Shown here one piece after another: positions 45,484-56,271 of a DNA stretch of 56,271 nt; position 1 is the first letter of the stretch; every line of letters begins with the position of its first letter. Both the position numbers and the translations under genes were made by a program. This stretch comes from an uncultured Sphingomonadales bacterium (GTDB lineage Bacteria > Pseudomonadota > Alphaproteobacteria > Sphingomonadales > Sphingomonadaceae): contig CAIPUN010000009.1 of NCBI GenBank assembly GCA_903868245.1, forward strand, positions 1-56,271, read 5' to 3'. The notes under the pieces are model-generated. The model ran no database searches. It was not told where the DNA came from and worked only from the letters and a program-made list of their open reading frames with translations.

Positions 45484-45834
45484 CTATCCGTGCCAGACAT
45501 TTGGCAAATGCTTAGGGAAGCGCCAAGGCGCAACCATAATCACATCAATCTGCATATTTTCACACTCTTTGCCATATTTGGGCAAGAGAATTTCCGCTGC
45601 AGCGGCGACACGGCGCAACCGACTGGCATCAATCGCCGTGGCAAGATCGACGGCTTTCGTCCGCGCCTTCACCTCGACAAAGGCGATGCTTTTGCCGCGC
45701 CGTGCAATTAAATCCACCTCACCACGCGGCGTTTTCACGCGCGCGCCAACGATGCGCCATCCTTTCAGGCGCAAAAACCAAGCGGCTATCGCCTCCCCCC
45801 GCCGTCCGCGTTGTTCGGCGGCACGGCGGCTCAC
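45484..45834 (-). CDS. yraN: YraN family (UPF0102) putative endonuclease
   Basis: A 116-residue protein with the YraN/UPF0102 layout: RRGEAIAAWFLRLKGWRIV, ARVKTPRGEVDLIARRGKSIAFVEVKAR (conserved Glu, Asp and EVK of a PD-(D/E)XK-like core) and a short C-terminal helix. Nuclease activity is only predicted for the family. It overlaps the end of rsmI by 4 bp and precedes gshB by 11 bp, in the order rsmI-yraN-gshB-dedA. Confidence 0.92.
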   Translation of the reverse strand: MSRRAAEQRGRRGEAIAAWFLRLKGWRIVGARVKTPRGEVDLIARRGKSIAFVEVKARTKAVDLATAIDASRLRRVAAAAEILLPKYGKECENMQIDVIMVAPWRFPKHLPNVWHG

Positions 45835-46661
45835 TGCGCCTTCAATTCCGTAGCGCGGGCGTAGACGGCATTGCGCTCCAGCCCGAAGCGCTTGGCAATC
45901 GCGCCTGCGGCCTTGGCGGCTGACATCGTCTCGAGCGCCTCTTTCAACGCGGCATCCACATCCCCCGTCTCGGTCGCCACATCGTTGGCAGGCGGGCCAA
46001 TGATCAGTACGATTTCGCCTTTCGGCTCCTGCGCGGCATATCGCGCCGCGAGTTCCGCCGCCGTTCCAGTGACCACCTCTTCAAACTTCTTGGTCAGTTC
46101 GCGCGCCACGGCAACTTCGCGGTCGCCATAAGTGTCGGCAATAGCGGCCAAGCTTGCGGCCAGGCGCGGACCGGCCTCGTAAAACACCAATGTCGCTTTG
46201 ACCTGCCCCAGCTCGGTCAATGTCTCGACCCGCGCTTTAGCTTTATTTGGCAGGAACCCTGCAAACAAAAACCGATCGGTCGGCAGGCCGCAGATCGACA
46301 AAGCCGCCGTGACGGCACTTGCCCCCGGAATGGTGAACACCGATACGCCCGCGTCACGTGCGGCGCGGACAAGCTTATATCCGGGGTCGGAGATTAAAGG
46401 CGTGCCAGCGTCCGAAACCAAGGCAACGACGCCGCCACGCGCGGCGGCAACCAAGGACTCCCGTTCTACGTCCCCGCTATGGTCGTTGTAGCGGCGCATT
46501 TTCTTTTTAATGCCCAAATGATGCAGTAATTTGCCCGTCACACGGCTGTCTTCAACCGCGACTATGTCTGCGGCGGTCAGAAGATCGATTGCCCGTTGAG
46601 ACATATCTGCAAGGTTGCCGATGGGGGTCGCAACGACATATAAGCCTGATTCGAAAGTCAT
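45831..46661 (-). CDS. rsmI: 16S rRNA 2'-O-methyltransferase RsmI
   Basis: A 276-residue SAM-dependent methyltransferase that modifies C1402 of 16S rRNA. The family motifs YVVATPIGNLADMS, VAVEDSRVTGKLL, LVSDAGTPLISDPGYKLV, IPGASAVTAALSICGLP and FYEAGPRL are all seen. The start at 46661 (MTFESGLYV) fits the family. It is divergent from the lipoprotein gene, with only 33 bp between the two starts, so promoters must overlap. Confidence 0.96.
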   Translation of the reverse strand: MTFESGLYVVATPIGNLADMSQRAIDLLTAADIVAVEDSRVTGKLLHHLGIKKKMRRYNDHSGDVERESLVAAARGGVVALVSDAGTPLISDPGYKLVRAARDAGVSVFTIPGASAVTAALSICGLPTDRFLFAGFLPNKAKARVETLTELGQVKATLVFYEAGPRLAASLAAIADTYGDREVAVARELTKKFEEVVTGTAAELAARYAAQEPKGEIVLIIGPPANDVATETGDVDAALKEALETMSAAKAAGAIAKRFGLERNAVYARATELKAQ

Positions 46662-46694
46662 CGGAATATGCAGCTTTTTCCCAAGGAACCCAAA

Positions 46695-47852
46695 ATGAGT
46701 GCATCCATTGCCGCAACGCGCGCGCAGCCGCAAGCTTTAGCAGGCCAAATCAAAAAGCTGCTGGTCTTGGCGTCGGTCGTCCTGCTGGCTGCCTGTAGCA
46801 CGGTCCCGCGCAGCAAGGCGCCCGTGGTTGCCGAACCATCCGACGGCATGCACCGTGTCGCGCTGTTGTTGCCGGTGACTGGCCCTGACGCCGATGTGGG
46901 GCAATCGATCGCCAATGCGACGGCCCTCGCGCTTACGGATACCAAAGTCACCAACATCCGCATGGTAACTTATGACACGGGCCTTGGTGTTGCCGCCGCA
47001 ACACAACGCGCGATTGCCGATGGCAACAAAGTCATCTTGGGCCCCTTACGCAGTGATAATGTGATTGAGGTCGCAGAAATTGCGCGTCCAGCGGGTGTGC
47101 CCATCATCAGCTTCTCCAACGATGTCGGCGTTGCTGGACAAAATGTATTCTTGCTGGGCCATTTGCCAAACCAGGCGATTGAACGCGTGGTGCTATATGC
47201 CAAGTCAAAAGGCATGAACCGCTTTGCGGGCGTGGTTGCCTCCAATGTCTACGGGCAGCGTGCACAATCCAATATGACAACAGCCGTGCGCGCAGCCGGC
47301 GGCATATTGGTGGGCATTCAAGAATCGAATGGCACCGCCGCATCTGCAGAAGCCGCCGCACGCCGTCTGGCACAAATGGGCGCTATTGATGCCATCTTAG
47401 TCGCTGACAGCGGCCGTGCGGCCATAACAACTGTGCCTGCCTTGCGCCGCGGCGGGCTGCGCACGGCTAAAATCTTGGGTACTGATTTGTGGAATATTGA
47501 CGGCACGCTCGCGGGCAGCCCGCCCATGTATGGCGCATGGTTCGCAAGTGTATCGGATACGCTCTACACGCAATATGCGACCAAATATCGCGCCCGTTTT
47601 GGCAAGGCGCCCCTGCGCTTATCGAGCCTCGGCTACGATTCTGTGCTGTTGGTGGCCCGCGTCGCCCGCGACTGGCGTCCGGGCACACGCTTTCCCGTCG
47701 CGCAATTGACCGATCCGCAGGGCTTCATTGGCGTTGACGGGGCGTTCCGTTTCAACGCCAACGGCCTAACTGACCGCATGCTGGAGGTGCAGGAAATTCA
47801 GGCGGGCAAATTCGTTACCGTCAGCCCGGCGCCATCACAATTTGTGAAATAA
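46695..47852 (+). CDS. Penicillin-binding protein activator (LppC/LpoA-like) lipoprotein
   Basis: A 385-residue exported lipoprotein with a lipobox LLAAC near residue 33 and a periplasmic-binding-protein fold: VALLLPVTGPDADVGQSIANA, VILGPLRSDNVIEVAE, PIISFSNDVGVAGQ, and AVVASNVYGQR-like (GVVASNVYGQRAQS). In E. coli LpoA activates PBP1a from the outer membrane. The Sphingomonas version is a single domain without the N-terminal TPR of the gamma proteins. An AAGGA site supports the start at 46695. It is convergent with def. Confidence 0.85.
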   Translation: MSASIAATRAQPQALAGQIKKLLVLASVVLLAACSTVPRSKAPVVAEPSDGMHRVALLLPVTGPDADVGQSIANATALALTDTKVTNIRMVTYDTGLGVAAATQRAIADGNKVILGPLRSDNVIEVAEIARPAGVPIISFSNDVGVAGQNVFLLGHLPNQAIERVVLYAKSKGMNRFAGVVASNVYGQRAQSNMTTAVRAAGGILVGIQESNGTAASAEAAARRLAQMGAIDAILVADSGRAAITTVPALRRGGLRTAKILGTDLWNIDGTLAGSPPMYGAWFASVSDTLYTQYATKYRARFGKAPLRLSSLGYDSVLLVARVARDWRPGTRFPVAQLTDPQGFIGVDGAFRFNANGLTDRMLEVQEIQAGKFVTVSPAPSQFVK

Positions 47853-47865
47853 ACGCAAGCATTAG

Positions 47866-47886
47866 GCCCCCGTTTCGCGCGGGGGC
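47866..47886. terminator. GC-rich hairpin between convergent genes
   Basis: GCCCCCG (47866-47872) pairs with CGGGGGC (47880-47886) around a 7-nt loop. It lies between the lipoprotein gene and def, which converge. No T-run follows on either strand, so it may be a transcription end that works with other factors. Confidence 0.45.
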
Positions 47887-47899
47887 TCAAAATAGCGGA

Positions 47900-48457
47900 T
47901 CAGTGGCTGCAATTCGGGCCATGCACATGCCCGCCGCCCATTTTGCGGGCTTTCTCAATCTTCTTCAACACCATCTGACGCTTTAAGCGCGACAGATGGT
48001 CGATGAACAATATGCCTTCCAAATGGTCCATTTCATGCTGCAAACATGTCGCCATCAGGCCCGTCATTGTTTCTTCATGCACCTTGCCATCTAAGTCCTG
48101 CCAGCGGGCGCGGATTTGGGCGGGGCGCTCCACCTCGGCATATTGGTCGGGGACGGACAAGCAACCTTCATTATACAGGCTATGCTCGTCGGACGGGTCC
48201 AGGATTTCGGGGTTCACAAAAACGCGCGGATTGCGAACGGGCTCCTCGCCCTCCGCTTCCTCTTCTTGCAAGTCGATGACTAACAAGCGCTTTGGCACAC
48301 CCACCTGAATAGCCGCCAAGCCAATACCGGGCGCAGCATACATGGTCTCGATCATGTCATTGACGAGCGTTTTTAAATCGCCGTCGAAACTCTCGACAGG
48401 TTTCGAAATGGTTTTGAGCCGCGGATCGGGCACTTCAAGAATAGGTAATATGGCCAT
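47900..48457 (-). CDS. def: Peptide deformylase
   Basis: A 185-residue metallohydrolase removing the formyl group from new proteins. The three motifs are intact: GIGLAAIQVG, EGCLSVPDQ and QHEMDHLEG with the iron ligands. The start at 48457 (MAILPILEVPDPRL) fits the family; an upstream in-frame start would add 31 residues not seen in it. recR ends 31 bp upstream on the same strand. Confidence 0.95.
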   Translation of the reverse strand: MAILPILEVPDPRLKTISKPVESFDGDLKTLVNDMIETMYAAPGIGLAAIQVGVPKRLLVIDLQEEEAEGEEPVRNPRVFVNPEILDPSDEHSLYNEGCLSVPDQYAEVERPAQIRARWQDLDGKVHEETMTGLMATCLQHEMDHLEGILFIDHLSRLKRQMVLKKIEKARKMGGGHVHGPNCSH

Positions 48458-48488
48458 GGGTCGCAAATAGGGACGGTATTTGGATAAA

Positions 48489-49085
48489 TCAACCGACAGG
48501 GCGTCTGGCGCGTAAGGCTTGTGCCAAAGTGCCGTCGTCGAGATAGTCAAGCTCCCCGCCCACCGGCACGCCGTGCGCTAATTGCGTTAGGCGGATGGGA
48601 AATTGCTCCAGCCGTTCGGCCAGATAATGCGCGGTTGTCTGCCCCTCAAGCGTGGCGTTCATCGCCAGCACCACCTCATCAATTCCGCCCATCGCAATGC
48701 GACTGACCAACCCGTCGATGTTCAAATCCTCTGGCCGGACGCCATCCAATGCCGACAAGCGACCGCCCAGAACATGATATTTTCCCGGAAAAAGCCGTGA
48801 TCGGTCCAACGCCCAAAGGTCGGATACATCCTCGACCACGCAGATCGACCGGATGTCGCGGCGCGGGTCGATGCAAATGCCGCATGGATTGCCGGTATCG
48901 ATATTGCCGCAGGTACTGCACACCACCAGCCGCTGTTCCACATTCTGCAAGGCGCGCAAAAGCGGTTGCAACACGCTTTCCCGCTTTTTCATGAGATGCA
49001 GCACGACGCGGCGCGCCGACCGAGGGCCAAGCCCCGGTAGCTTCGACAATGCTTGTGCGAGTGCGTCTATTTCTTGCGATGCCAT
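48489..49085 (-). CDS. recR: Recombination protein RecR
   Basis: A 198-residue RecR with an N-terminal helix-hairpin-helix ([15 protein letters not shown]), a C4 zinc finger (CSTCG then CGIC) and a TOPRIM domain ([35 protein letters not shown]). With RecO it loads RecA at gaps. The start at 49085 ([13 protein letters not shown]) is chosen by family length. It is divergent from fmt, 42 bp between starts. Confidence 0.96.
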   Translation of the reverse strand: MASQEIDALAQALSKLPGLGPRSARRVVLHLMKKRESVLQPLLRALQNVEQRLVVCSTCGNIDTGNPCGICIDPRRDIRSICVVEDVSDLWALDRSRLFPGKYHVLGGRLSALDGVRPEDLNIDGLVSRIAMGGIDEVVLAMNATLEGQTTAHYLAERLEQFPIRLTQLAHGVPVGGELDYLDDGTLAQALRARRPVG

Positions 49086-49127
49086 GCGCCGGGTCTTAGG
49101 GGGCTTTTGAACAAAGGAAAAGTGACG

Positions 49128-50033
49128 ATGCGTCTTGCCTTCATGGGAACACCGGAATTTGCCGTGCCGACGCTTGATGCATTGGTGGCGGCTGGGCATG
49201 ACGTGGCCGCTGTCTATACGCAGCCGCCGCGCCCCGCCAATCGCGGCAAGAAGCTGACCCCGTCTGCGGTCCATCAACGGGCTGAGGAACTGGGGCTGCT
49301 GGTGCGATGCCCCCTATCGCTGCGTCAGGAGGACGCACAGGCTGATTTCGCTGCGCTAGGTCTCGATGCTGCCATCGTCGCTGCTTATGGTCTTATACTG
49401 CCTCCAGCGGTCTTGAACGCGCCTGTACATGGTTGCCTAAACGTTCATGGATCATTGCTGCCCCGTTGGCGCGGCGCCGCGCCCGTGCAGCGTGCAATAT
49501 TGGCGGGCGATGCCACCACCGGCGTTATGGTTATGCAGATGGAGGCTGGGCTGGATACCGGCCCCGTCCGCGCGACGACTGAAATCGAAATCGGAGACAA
49601 GACGACGGGTCAACTTACGATGGAGCTGGCGGAGCTTGGCGCGGAGCTCATGGTCCGGACTTTAGCCGATTTGGAGGCGTTTCCCTGTGTAGCGCAGCCG
49701 GAAGACGGCGTCACTTACGCCGCGAAGATCGACAAGGCGGAAACGAAGCTCGATTTTTCGTTATCCGCTGTGGCGGTCGAACGCCAAATCCGCGCGTTCA
49801 ACCCCGCACCCGGCGCATGGTTCGCATTTGAAGGCGAACGGTACCGGGTATTGGCCGCTGACATCATCGCAACCCACGGCGCGGCAGGCACTATTATCGA
49901 CGACCAACTCACCATCGCCTGCGGCGTTCATGCCATCCGGCCCAGTTTGATCCAACGCGCAGGCAAACCCGCGATGCCCACTGCCGACCTGTTGCGCGGC
50001 AAGGCCATTCCTGCTGGGACATTATTGTCATGA
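49128..50033 (+). CDS. fmt: Methionyl-tRNA formyltransferase
   Basis: A 301-residue enzyme that formylates initiator Met-tRNA. The N-terminal [14 protein letters not shown], the [21 protein letters not shown] active-site region with the catalytic Asn and His, [12 protein letters not shown], and the C-terminal OB-like domain ([21 protein letters not shown]) are all present. An AAAGGA site precedes the start. It overlaps truA by 4 bp (ATGA). Fmt and Def act on the same formyl group and are encoded within a kilobase, though on opposite strands. Confidence 0.96.
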   Translation: MRLAFMGTPEFAVPTLDALVAAGHDVAAVYTQPPRPANRGKKLTPSAVHQRAEELGLLVRCPLSLRQEDAQADFAALGLDAAIVAAYGLILPPAVLNAPVHGCLNVHGSLLPRWRGAAPVQRAILAGDATTGVMVMQMEAGLDTGPVRATTEIEIGDKTTGQLTMELAELGAELMVRTLADLEAFPCVAQPEDGVTYAAKIDKAETKLDFSLSAVAVERQIRAFNPAPGAWFAFEGERYRVLAADIIATHGAAGTIIDDQLTIACGVHAIRPSLIQRAGKPAMPTADLLRGKAIPAGTLLS

Positions 50034-50770
50034 CCCGCTTTGCGCTTACCATCGAATTTGACGGCGGCCCGTATATGGGCTGGCAATGGCAGGACCATGG
50101 CCCCTCGGTCCAAGGCGCGATCGAAGAGGCGATATTTAAAACCACTGGCGAAAAAACTTTGGTCTACAGCGCTGGCCGCACCGACGCAGGGGTCCATGCA
50201 CTTGGCATGCGCGCGCATGTCGATGTCGAAAAAGACCTCTCGGCCTTCCGCTTGATGGAAGCCATCAACGCCCATTTGCGGCCGCACCCCATCGCGATAT
50301 TGGCATGCGAAGAGGTCGCCGATGACTGGCATGCGCGTTATAGCTGCATTGGCCGGTCTTATGAATATCGCATACTCAACCGCCGCGCCTCGCTGACTTT
50401 GGAAAAGGGTCGCGTCTGGCGCGTCGGGCCGGAACTGGATGCGGAGGCAATGCATGACGCCGCGCAAATTCTGGTGGGATTACATGATTTCACCACCTTC
50501 CGTTCTACCGCATGCCAATCCGCCAGCCCCGTCAAGACACTCGAACGCCTAAACGTAAGGCGGGAGGGGCAGCATGTGATTATCGAGGCAGCGGCCTTGT
50601 CATTCCTGCATCATCAAGTGCGGTCCATGGTCGGATGTCTGGTGGCCGTCGGGCTTGGACGCTGGACAGCGGCAGATCTAAAGGCGGCGCTGGATGCCGC
50701 CGACCGATCCGCTCTGGCAGAAAATGCGCCACCCGAAGGGCTCTATTTCGTAAGGGCGTTATATCCGTAA
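50030..50770 (+). CDS. truA: tRNA pseudouridine(38-40) synthase
   Basis: A 246-residue pseudouridine synthase with the TruA catalytic motif [13 protein letters not shown], in which Asp near residue 52 is the nucleophile. [16 protein letters not shown] at the start, [15 protein letters not shown] and [15 protein letters not shown] follow the family pattern. It modifies the anticodon stem of several tRNAs. It starts inside the fmt stop region. The neighbouring ogt gene is convergent, ending 15 bp away. Confidence 0.96.
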   Translation: MTRFALTIEFDGGPYMGWQWQDHGPSVQGAIEEAIFKTTGEKTLVYSAGRTDAGVHALGMRAHVDVEKDLSAFRLMEAINAHLRPHPIAILACEEVADDWHARYSCIGRSYEYRILNRRASLTLEKGRVWRVGPELDAEAMHDAAQILVGLHDFTTFRSTACQSASPVKTLERLNVRREGQHVIIEAAALSFLHHQVRSMVGCLVAVGLGRWTAADLKAALDAADRSALAENAPPEGLYFVRALYP

Positions 50771-50785
50771 AAAATGGTTCACGGC

Positions 50786-51337
50786 CTAGACTAAAAACAG
50801 ACCGCCCTGCCCGCTTTCCCACGCCAGCAAACGGCGCTTGCGTTCCAGCCCATAAGCATAGCCGCCAAGGCCGCCATCTGACCGGATGACGCGGTGGCAC
50901 GGGATAAGCACCGACACTGGGTTGGCCCCATTGGCCGTGCCCGCTGCACGCACCGCATCGGGCTTTCCAACCGCCGCAGCGATTTCGGCATAATTGCGAG
51001 TCTCGCCAGCGGGTATTTGCAGCAGTGCCTGCCAAACCGACATCTGGAAATCGGTGCCGCCGACATCCAAGGGCAGCTCAGGCATTTGTCTTGGGTGTTG
51101 AACAGCGAAGGCAGCGCCGTCGATCAACGCCGAGATAGAACCGCCCTTATCCAACAGGGTCGCGTTCGGAAAGTGGCGCTTTAGCGTGCTTTCATTTTCG
51201 TCAAACGACAGGCGGCAAATACCCTTGTCTGTCGCGGCCAGTAACATGGAACCCAACGCTGTTTCAGCTATCGACCAATATATGGACACGCCTGCACCGC
51301 CGTTGTTCCATGCGCTTGGCGTCATAGCCGCCGTCAT
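50786..51337 (-). CDS. ogt: Methylated-DNA-[protein]-cysteine S-methyltransferase
   Basis: A 183-residue alkyltransferase with the active-site motif PCHRVIRSDGGLGGY and the preceding helix-turn-helix segment (FQMSVWQALLQIPAGETRNY then IAAAVGKPDAVRA). It repairs O6-methylguanine by transferring the methyl group to its Cys. No AdaA regulatory domain is present, so it is of the Ogt type. Its start overlaps the stop of the dienelactone hydrolase gene by 4 bp (ATGA). Confidence 0.92.
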   Translation of the reverse strand: MTAAMTPSAWNNGGAGVSIYWSIAETALGSMLLAATDKGICRLSFDENESTLKRHFPNATLLDKGGSISALIDGAAFAVQHPRQMPELPLDVGGTDFQMSVWQALLQIPAGETRNYAEIAAAVGKPDAVRAAGTANGANPVSVLIPCHRVIRSDGGLGGYAYGLERKRRLLAWESGQGGLFLV

Positions 51338-52011
51338 CCGCCACAGGCCCTAAACAACGCCAGCGTCCGCCCGCGCGCCAAATCGGCACTTGGTTCATGA
51401 TAATCCTTGCGCCGGTCGGAATTGAACCCATGATTGGCGTCATAAACGAATATCTGCGCGGTCGGATGGGCTTTTTCGATCAGCGCTTCGACGCCCTCCA
51501 TCGGTATGCCCGCATCATAAAGTCCGAAATGTGCAATCGTCGCGCATTTCGGGGCTTTGTCAGCATAGACTGTGGGAATGAGGCTACCATAATAGCAACT
51601 GGCGGCGGCGAGGTCATCGCTGATTCCGGCAACGGCCCATGCGACAGAGCCGCCATAGCAATAGCCCGTGATGAACACTGGCCCTGCGCCTTTCAGCGCA
51701 TTTATGCAGACCTGCGCATCATCGAGCGACTGTACGAACGGGTGCAACTCGCGCGCCAATTCTAAGGCTCGATTATAATCAGGCCCGGTATATTCGGCCT
51801 CAAACCCCGGATGCTCGCGGTCGAAAATGGCGGGAGACAATACCTCATATCCATCGGCGGCATATTCGTCGCACAATTCGCGGATATGATCAGTCACGCC
51901 AAATATTTCCTGCACGAGCACAAGTCCGCCGCGACGTTCACCCATGGCTTCTGCATGGTAAACCGAGATTTCCGCGCCATCCGACATGGTCATGCGAATC
52001 ATTTTGCCCAT
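51334..52011 (-). CDS. Dienelactone hydrolase family protein
   Basis: A 225-residue alpha/beta hydrolase with the Cys nucleophile motif GYCYGG, the Asp-containing YDANHGFN segment near the C-terminus (with the catalytic His), and VLVQEIFGVTDHIRELCDEYAADGYEVLSP, characteristic of dienelactone hydrolase-like proteins. True dienelactone hydrolases act in chloroaromatic breakdown, but most chromosomal members have other unknown ester or lactone substrates, so no pathway is claimed. It is translationally coupled to ogt. Confidence 0.85.
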   Translation of the reverse strand: MGKMIRMTMSDGAEISVYHAEAMGERRGGLVLVQEIFGVTDHIRELCDEYAADGYEVLSPAIFDREHPGFEAEYTGPDYNRALELARELHPFVQSLDDAQVCINALKGAGPVFITGYCYGGSVAWAVAGISDDLAAASCYYGSLIPTVYADKAPKCATIAHFGLYDAGIPMEGVEALIEKAHPTAQIFVYDANHGFNSDRRKDYHEPSADLARGRTLALFRACGG

Positions 52012-52026
52012 TGCACTCTCCGTTAT

Positions 52027-52097
52027 GCCATCCTGAACTTGTCTTCAAAAAACGTCCTATGGCAGTTTGTTATCCTGAAACAAGTTCAGGATGACGA
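52027..52097. repeat. Two opposed copies of the dispersed palindromic repeat, upstream of atpH
   Basis: A partial copy (CATCCTGAACTTGT, about 52029-52042) and an inverted, nearly full copy (ATCCTGAAACAAGTTCAGGATGACGA region, 52072-52097) flank about 30 bp of unrelated sequence. They lie in the 221-bp gap between the dienelactone hydrolase and atpH starts, and could form a large hairpin in the atp leader. The rest of the gap shows nothing else I can name. Confidence 0.75.
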
Positions 52098-52232
52098 TTA
52101 GGTTGAAACAAGCGACAATCGCCATCTTGCATCGCAGCAAAACCCCTGCTAGGCGCAGCGCGACGCCACCAAGGGGCAACCCTCCGGTGCGGTCGGCAAG
52201 TAATTCAGTCTCACAATTTAGGAATTCGACGC

Positions 52233-54337
<2,105 letters not shown>

Positions 54338-54345
54338 CAATCACC

Positions 54346-54423
54346 CGTCATGCTGAACTTGCTTCAGCATCTTTAAAGGCCCTGGAATGAAGTGACCGAC
54401 GGTCAAACAAGTTCAGGGTGACG
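54346..54423. repeat. Composite palindromic repeat between atpA and atpG
   Basis: CGTCATGCTGAACTTG (54346-54361) and CAAGTTCAGGGTGACG (54408-54423) form a long imperfect stem, and the left half also holds its own GCTGAA-N5-TTCAGC hairpin. This is the same repeat type as at 37.1 and 52.0 kb. It nearly fills the 102-bp atpA-atpG gap and would form a structured element in the mRNA. Confidence 0.75.
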
Positions 54424-54439
54424 GTAAAGGGAAGAATAG

Positions 54440-55321
54440 ATGGCGTCTCTTAAGGCCCTCAAAATACGGATCAACTCGGTCAAATCGACCCAGAAGATCA
54501 CCAAGGCGATGAAAATGGTCGCTGCTGCGAAGCTGCGTCGGGCAACCGAAGCGGCTGAAGCATCGCGTCCTTATGCCGAACGGCTTGAGGCAGTGGTGTC
54601 AAGCATCGCGTCGAAGGTTTCTGTTGGCCCGCAATCGCCAAAACTGCTTGCAGGTTCAGGCAAGAATGACGTGCATTTGTTCGTTGTCGCAACCAGTGAC
54701 AAGGGGCTTGCTGGTGCGTTCAACACCAACATCGTCCGCCTCGCTCGCCGCCAGGCAGAGGCATTGAAAGCCGAGGGCAAGACCGTCAAATTCTACACCA
54801 TCGGGAAAAAGGGCCGCGATCAGTTGAGCCGGACTTTCCGTGGCGATATCATCCACAGCATTGAACCGGGCGACCTCGGAAAACTGAGCTTTGCCGATGT
54901 GCAAACATGGGGCGAAGATCTGACCGCGCGTTTTGAAGCTGGCGAATTTGACGTCGCGCATCTGTTTTTCAGCAAGTTTGTCACTGTGCTGACGCAAGAA
55001 CCAACGCAGATTCAATTGATGCCCGTCGCCGTAACCTCTGGCGAAGACGACGCTGTTGGGCTGTCTGCAACGGTTGAATATGAACCTGACGAAGAAGAAA
55101 TTCTCGCCGAATTGCTACCACGCAATGTGGCTGTTCAGTTGCTGCGCGCGAACCGCGAAAATGCGGCATCGGAGCAAGGTTCAAAAATGACAGCCATGGA
55201 CAATGCAACGCGCAACGCAGGCGACATGATCAACAAGCTGACCATTCAATATAACCGCACGCGTCAGGCGGCGATTACCACTGAACTCATCGAAATTATT
55301 GCGGGCGCCGAAGCGCTCTAA
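54440..55321 (+). CDS. atpG: F0F1 ATP synthase subunit gamma
   Basis: A 293-residue central-stalk subunit. The N-terminal helix KALKIRINSVKSTQKITKAMKMVAA and the C-terminal helix MTAMDNATRNAGDMINKLTIQYNRTRQAAITTELIEIIAGAEAL are characteristic of the rotor. Length and pattern are normal. It follows atpA after 102 bp that hold a palindromic repeat, an unusually large gap for this operon. Confidence 0.97.
   Translation: MASLKALKIRINSVKSTQKITKAMKMVAAAKLRRATEAAEASRPYAERLEAVVSSIASKVSVGPQSPKLLAGSGKNDVHLFVVATSDKGLAGAFNTNIVRLARRQAEALKAEGKTVKFYTIGKKGRDQLSRTFRGDIIHSIEPGDLGKLSFADVQTWGEDLTARFEAGEFDVAHLFFSKFVTVLTQEPTQIQLMPVAVTSGEDDAVGLSATVEYEPDEEEILAELLPRNVAVQLLRANRENAASEQGSKMTAMDNATRNAGDMINKLTIQYNRTRQAAITTELIEIIAGAEAL

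Positions 55322-56271
<950 letters not shown>

Overview
The window looks like a chromosomal segment of an alphaproteobacterium, most likely order Sphingomonadales (Sphingopyxis/Sphingorhabdus-like; genus uncertain). The evidence is the gene neighbourhoods (rph-rdgB-hemW-xerC; hrcA-grpE apart from dnaK-dnaJ; a penicillin-binding-protein activator divergent from rsmI-yraN-gshB; atpHAGD with an Ala/Lys/Pro-rich N-terminal tail on AtpD), together with DUF6456, DUF1178 and a GTA-type holin. It is dense, mostly housekeeping DNA with no intergenic gap above about 300 bp, two tRNA genes, no rRNA, no CRISPR array and no intact insertion sequence.

Layout: 1-2.6 kb, hrpB (cut by the window edge), a polyprenyl diphosphate synthase and a chorismate mutase. 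2.6-6.7 kb, a PhoQ/PhoP-like two-component system with a PepSY protein, a SIMPL-domain protein and a D-amino-acid aminotransferase. 6.8-8.6 kb, a Uup-type ABC-F ATPase. 8.6-9.8 kb, a divergent DUF6456 / XRE regulator pair. 9.8-12.8 kb, yajC-secD-secF. 13-14.5 kb, tRNA-Pro, a GH108 endolysin, a GTA-type holin and a small lipoprotein. 14.7-16 kb, a chimeric receiver/ExbB-MotA/LysM protein. 16.3-19.3 kb, tRNA-Arg, DUF1178, glutaredoxin, ComF, a methyltransferase and MutT. 19.4-26.6 kb, an M48 protease, accA, xerD, a large exported protein and aroKB. 26.6-30.8 kb, a KefB-like antiporter, an IscU-like scaffold, CvpA and radA. 30.9-33.2 kb, a patatin-like gene broken by one in-frame stop. 33.2-40.4 kb, dnaJ, dnaK, a PCu(A)C copper chaperone, MATE, grpE and hrcA. 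40.4-43.9 kb, rph, rdgB, hemW and xerC. 43.9-47.9 kb, dedA, gshB, yraN and rsmI, divergent from an LppC/LpoA-like lipoprotein. 47.9-52 kb, def, recR, fmt, truA, ogt and a dienelactone hydrolase. 52.2 kb to the end, atpH, atpA, atpG and atpD (cut by the edge).

The most interesting system is split between 8.6-9.8 kb and 13.1-14.2 kb. A DUF6456 protein and an XRE regulator share an 88-bp divergent promoter region, and 4 kb away is an endolysin/holin pair whose holin belongs to the family named for gene transfer agent (GTA) release. The XRE promoter and the lysis-cassette promoter share an identical 12-mer, AACCTATTTGGT, and an 11-mer, TTGTAGGAAAG, in inverted orientation. I infer a dispersed control and lysis module of a domesticated GTA, with the capsid cluster outside the window. 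Other notable items are a half receiver domain fused in frame to an ion-channel/LysM protein, a patatin-like gene with a single ochre codon separating its catalytic Ser and Asp, a perfect 14-bp hairpin between dnaK and dnaJ, a sigma-32-like dnaK promoter whose spacer is a perfect palindrome, and a dispersed palindromic repeat present at three loci, two of them in the atp region.
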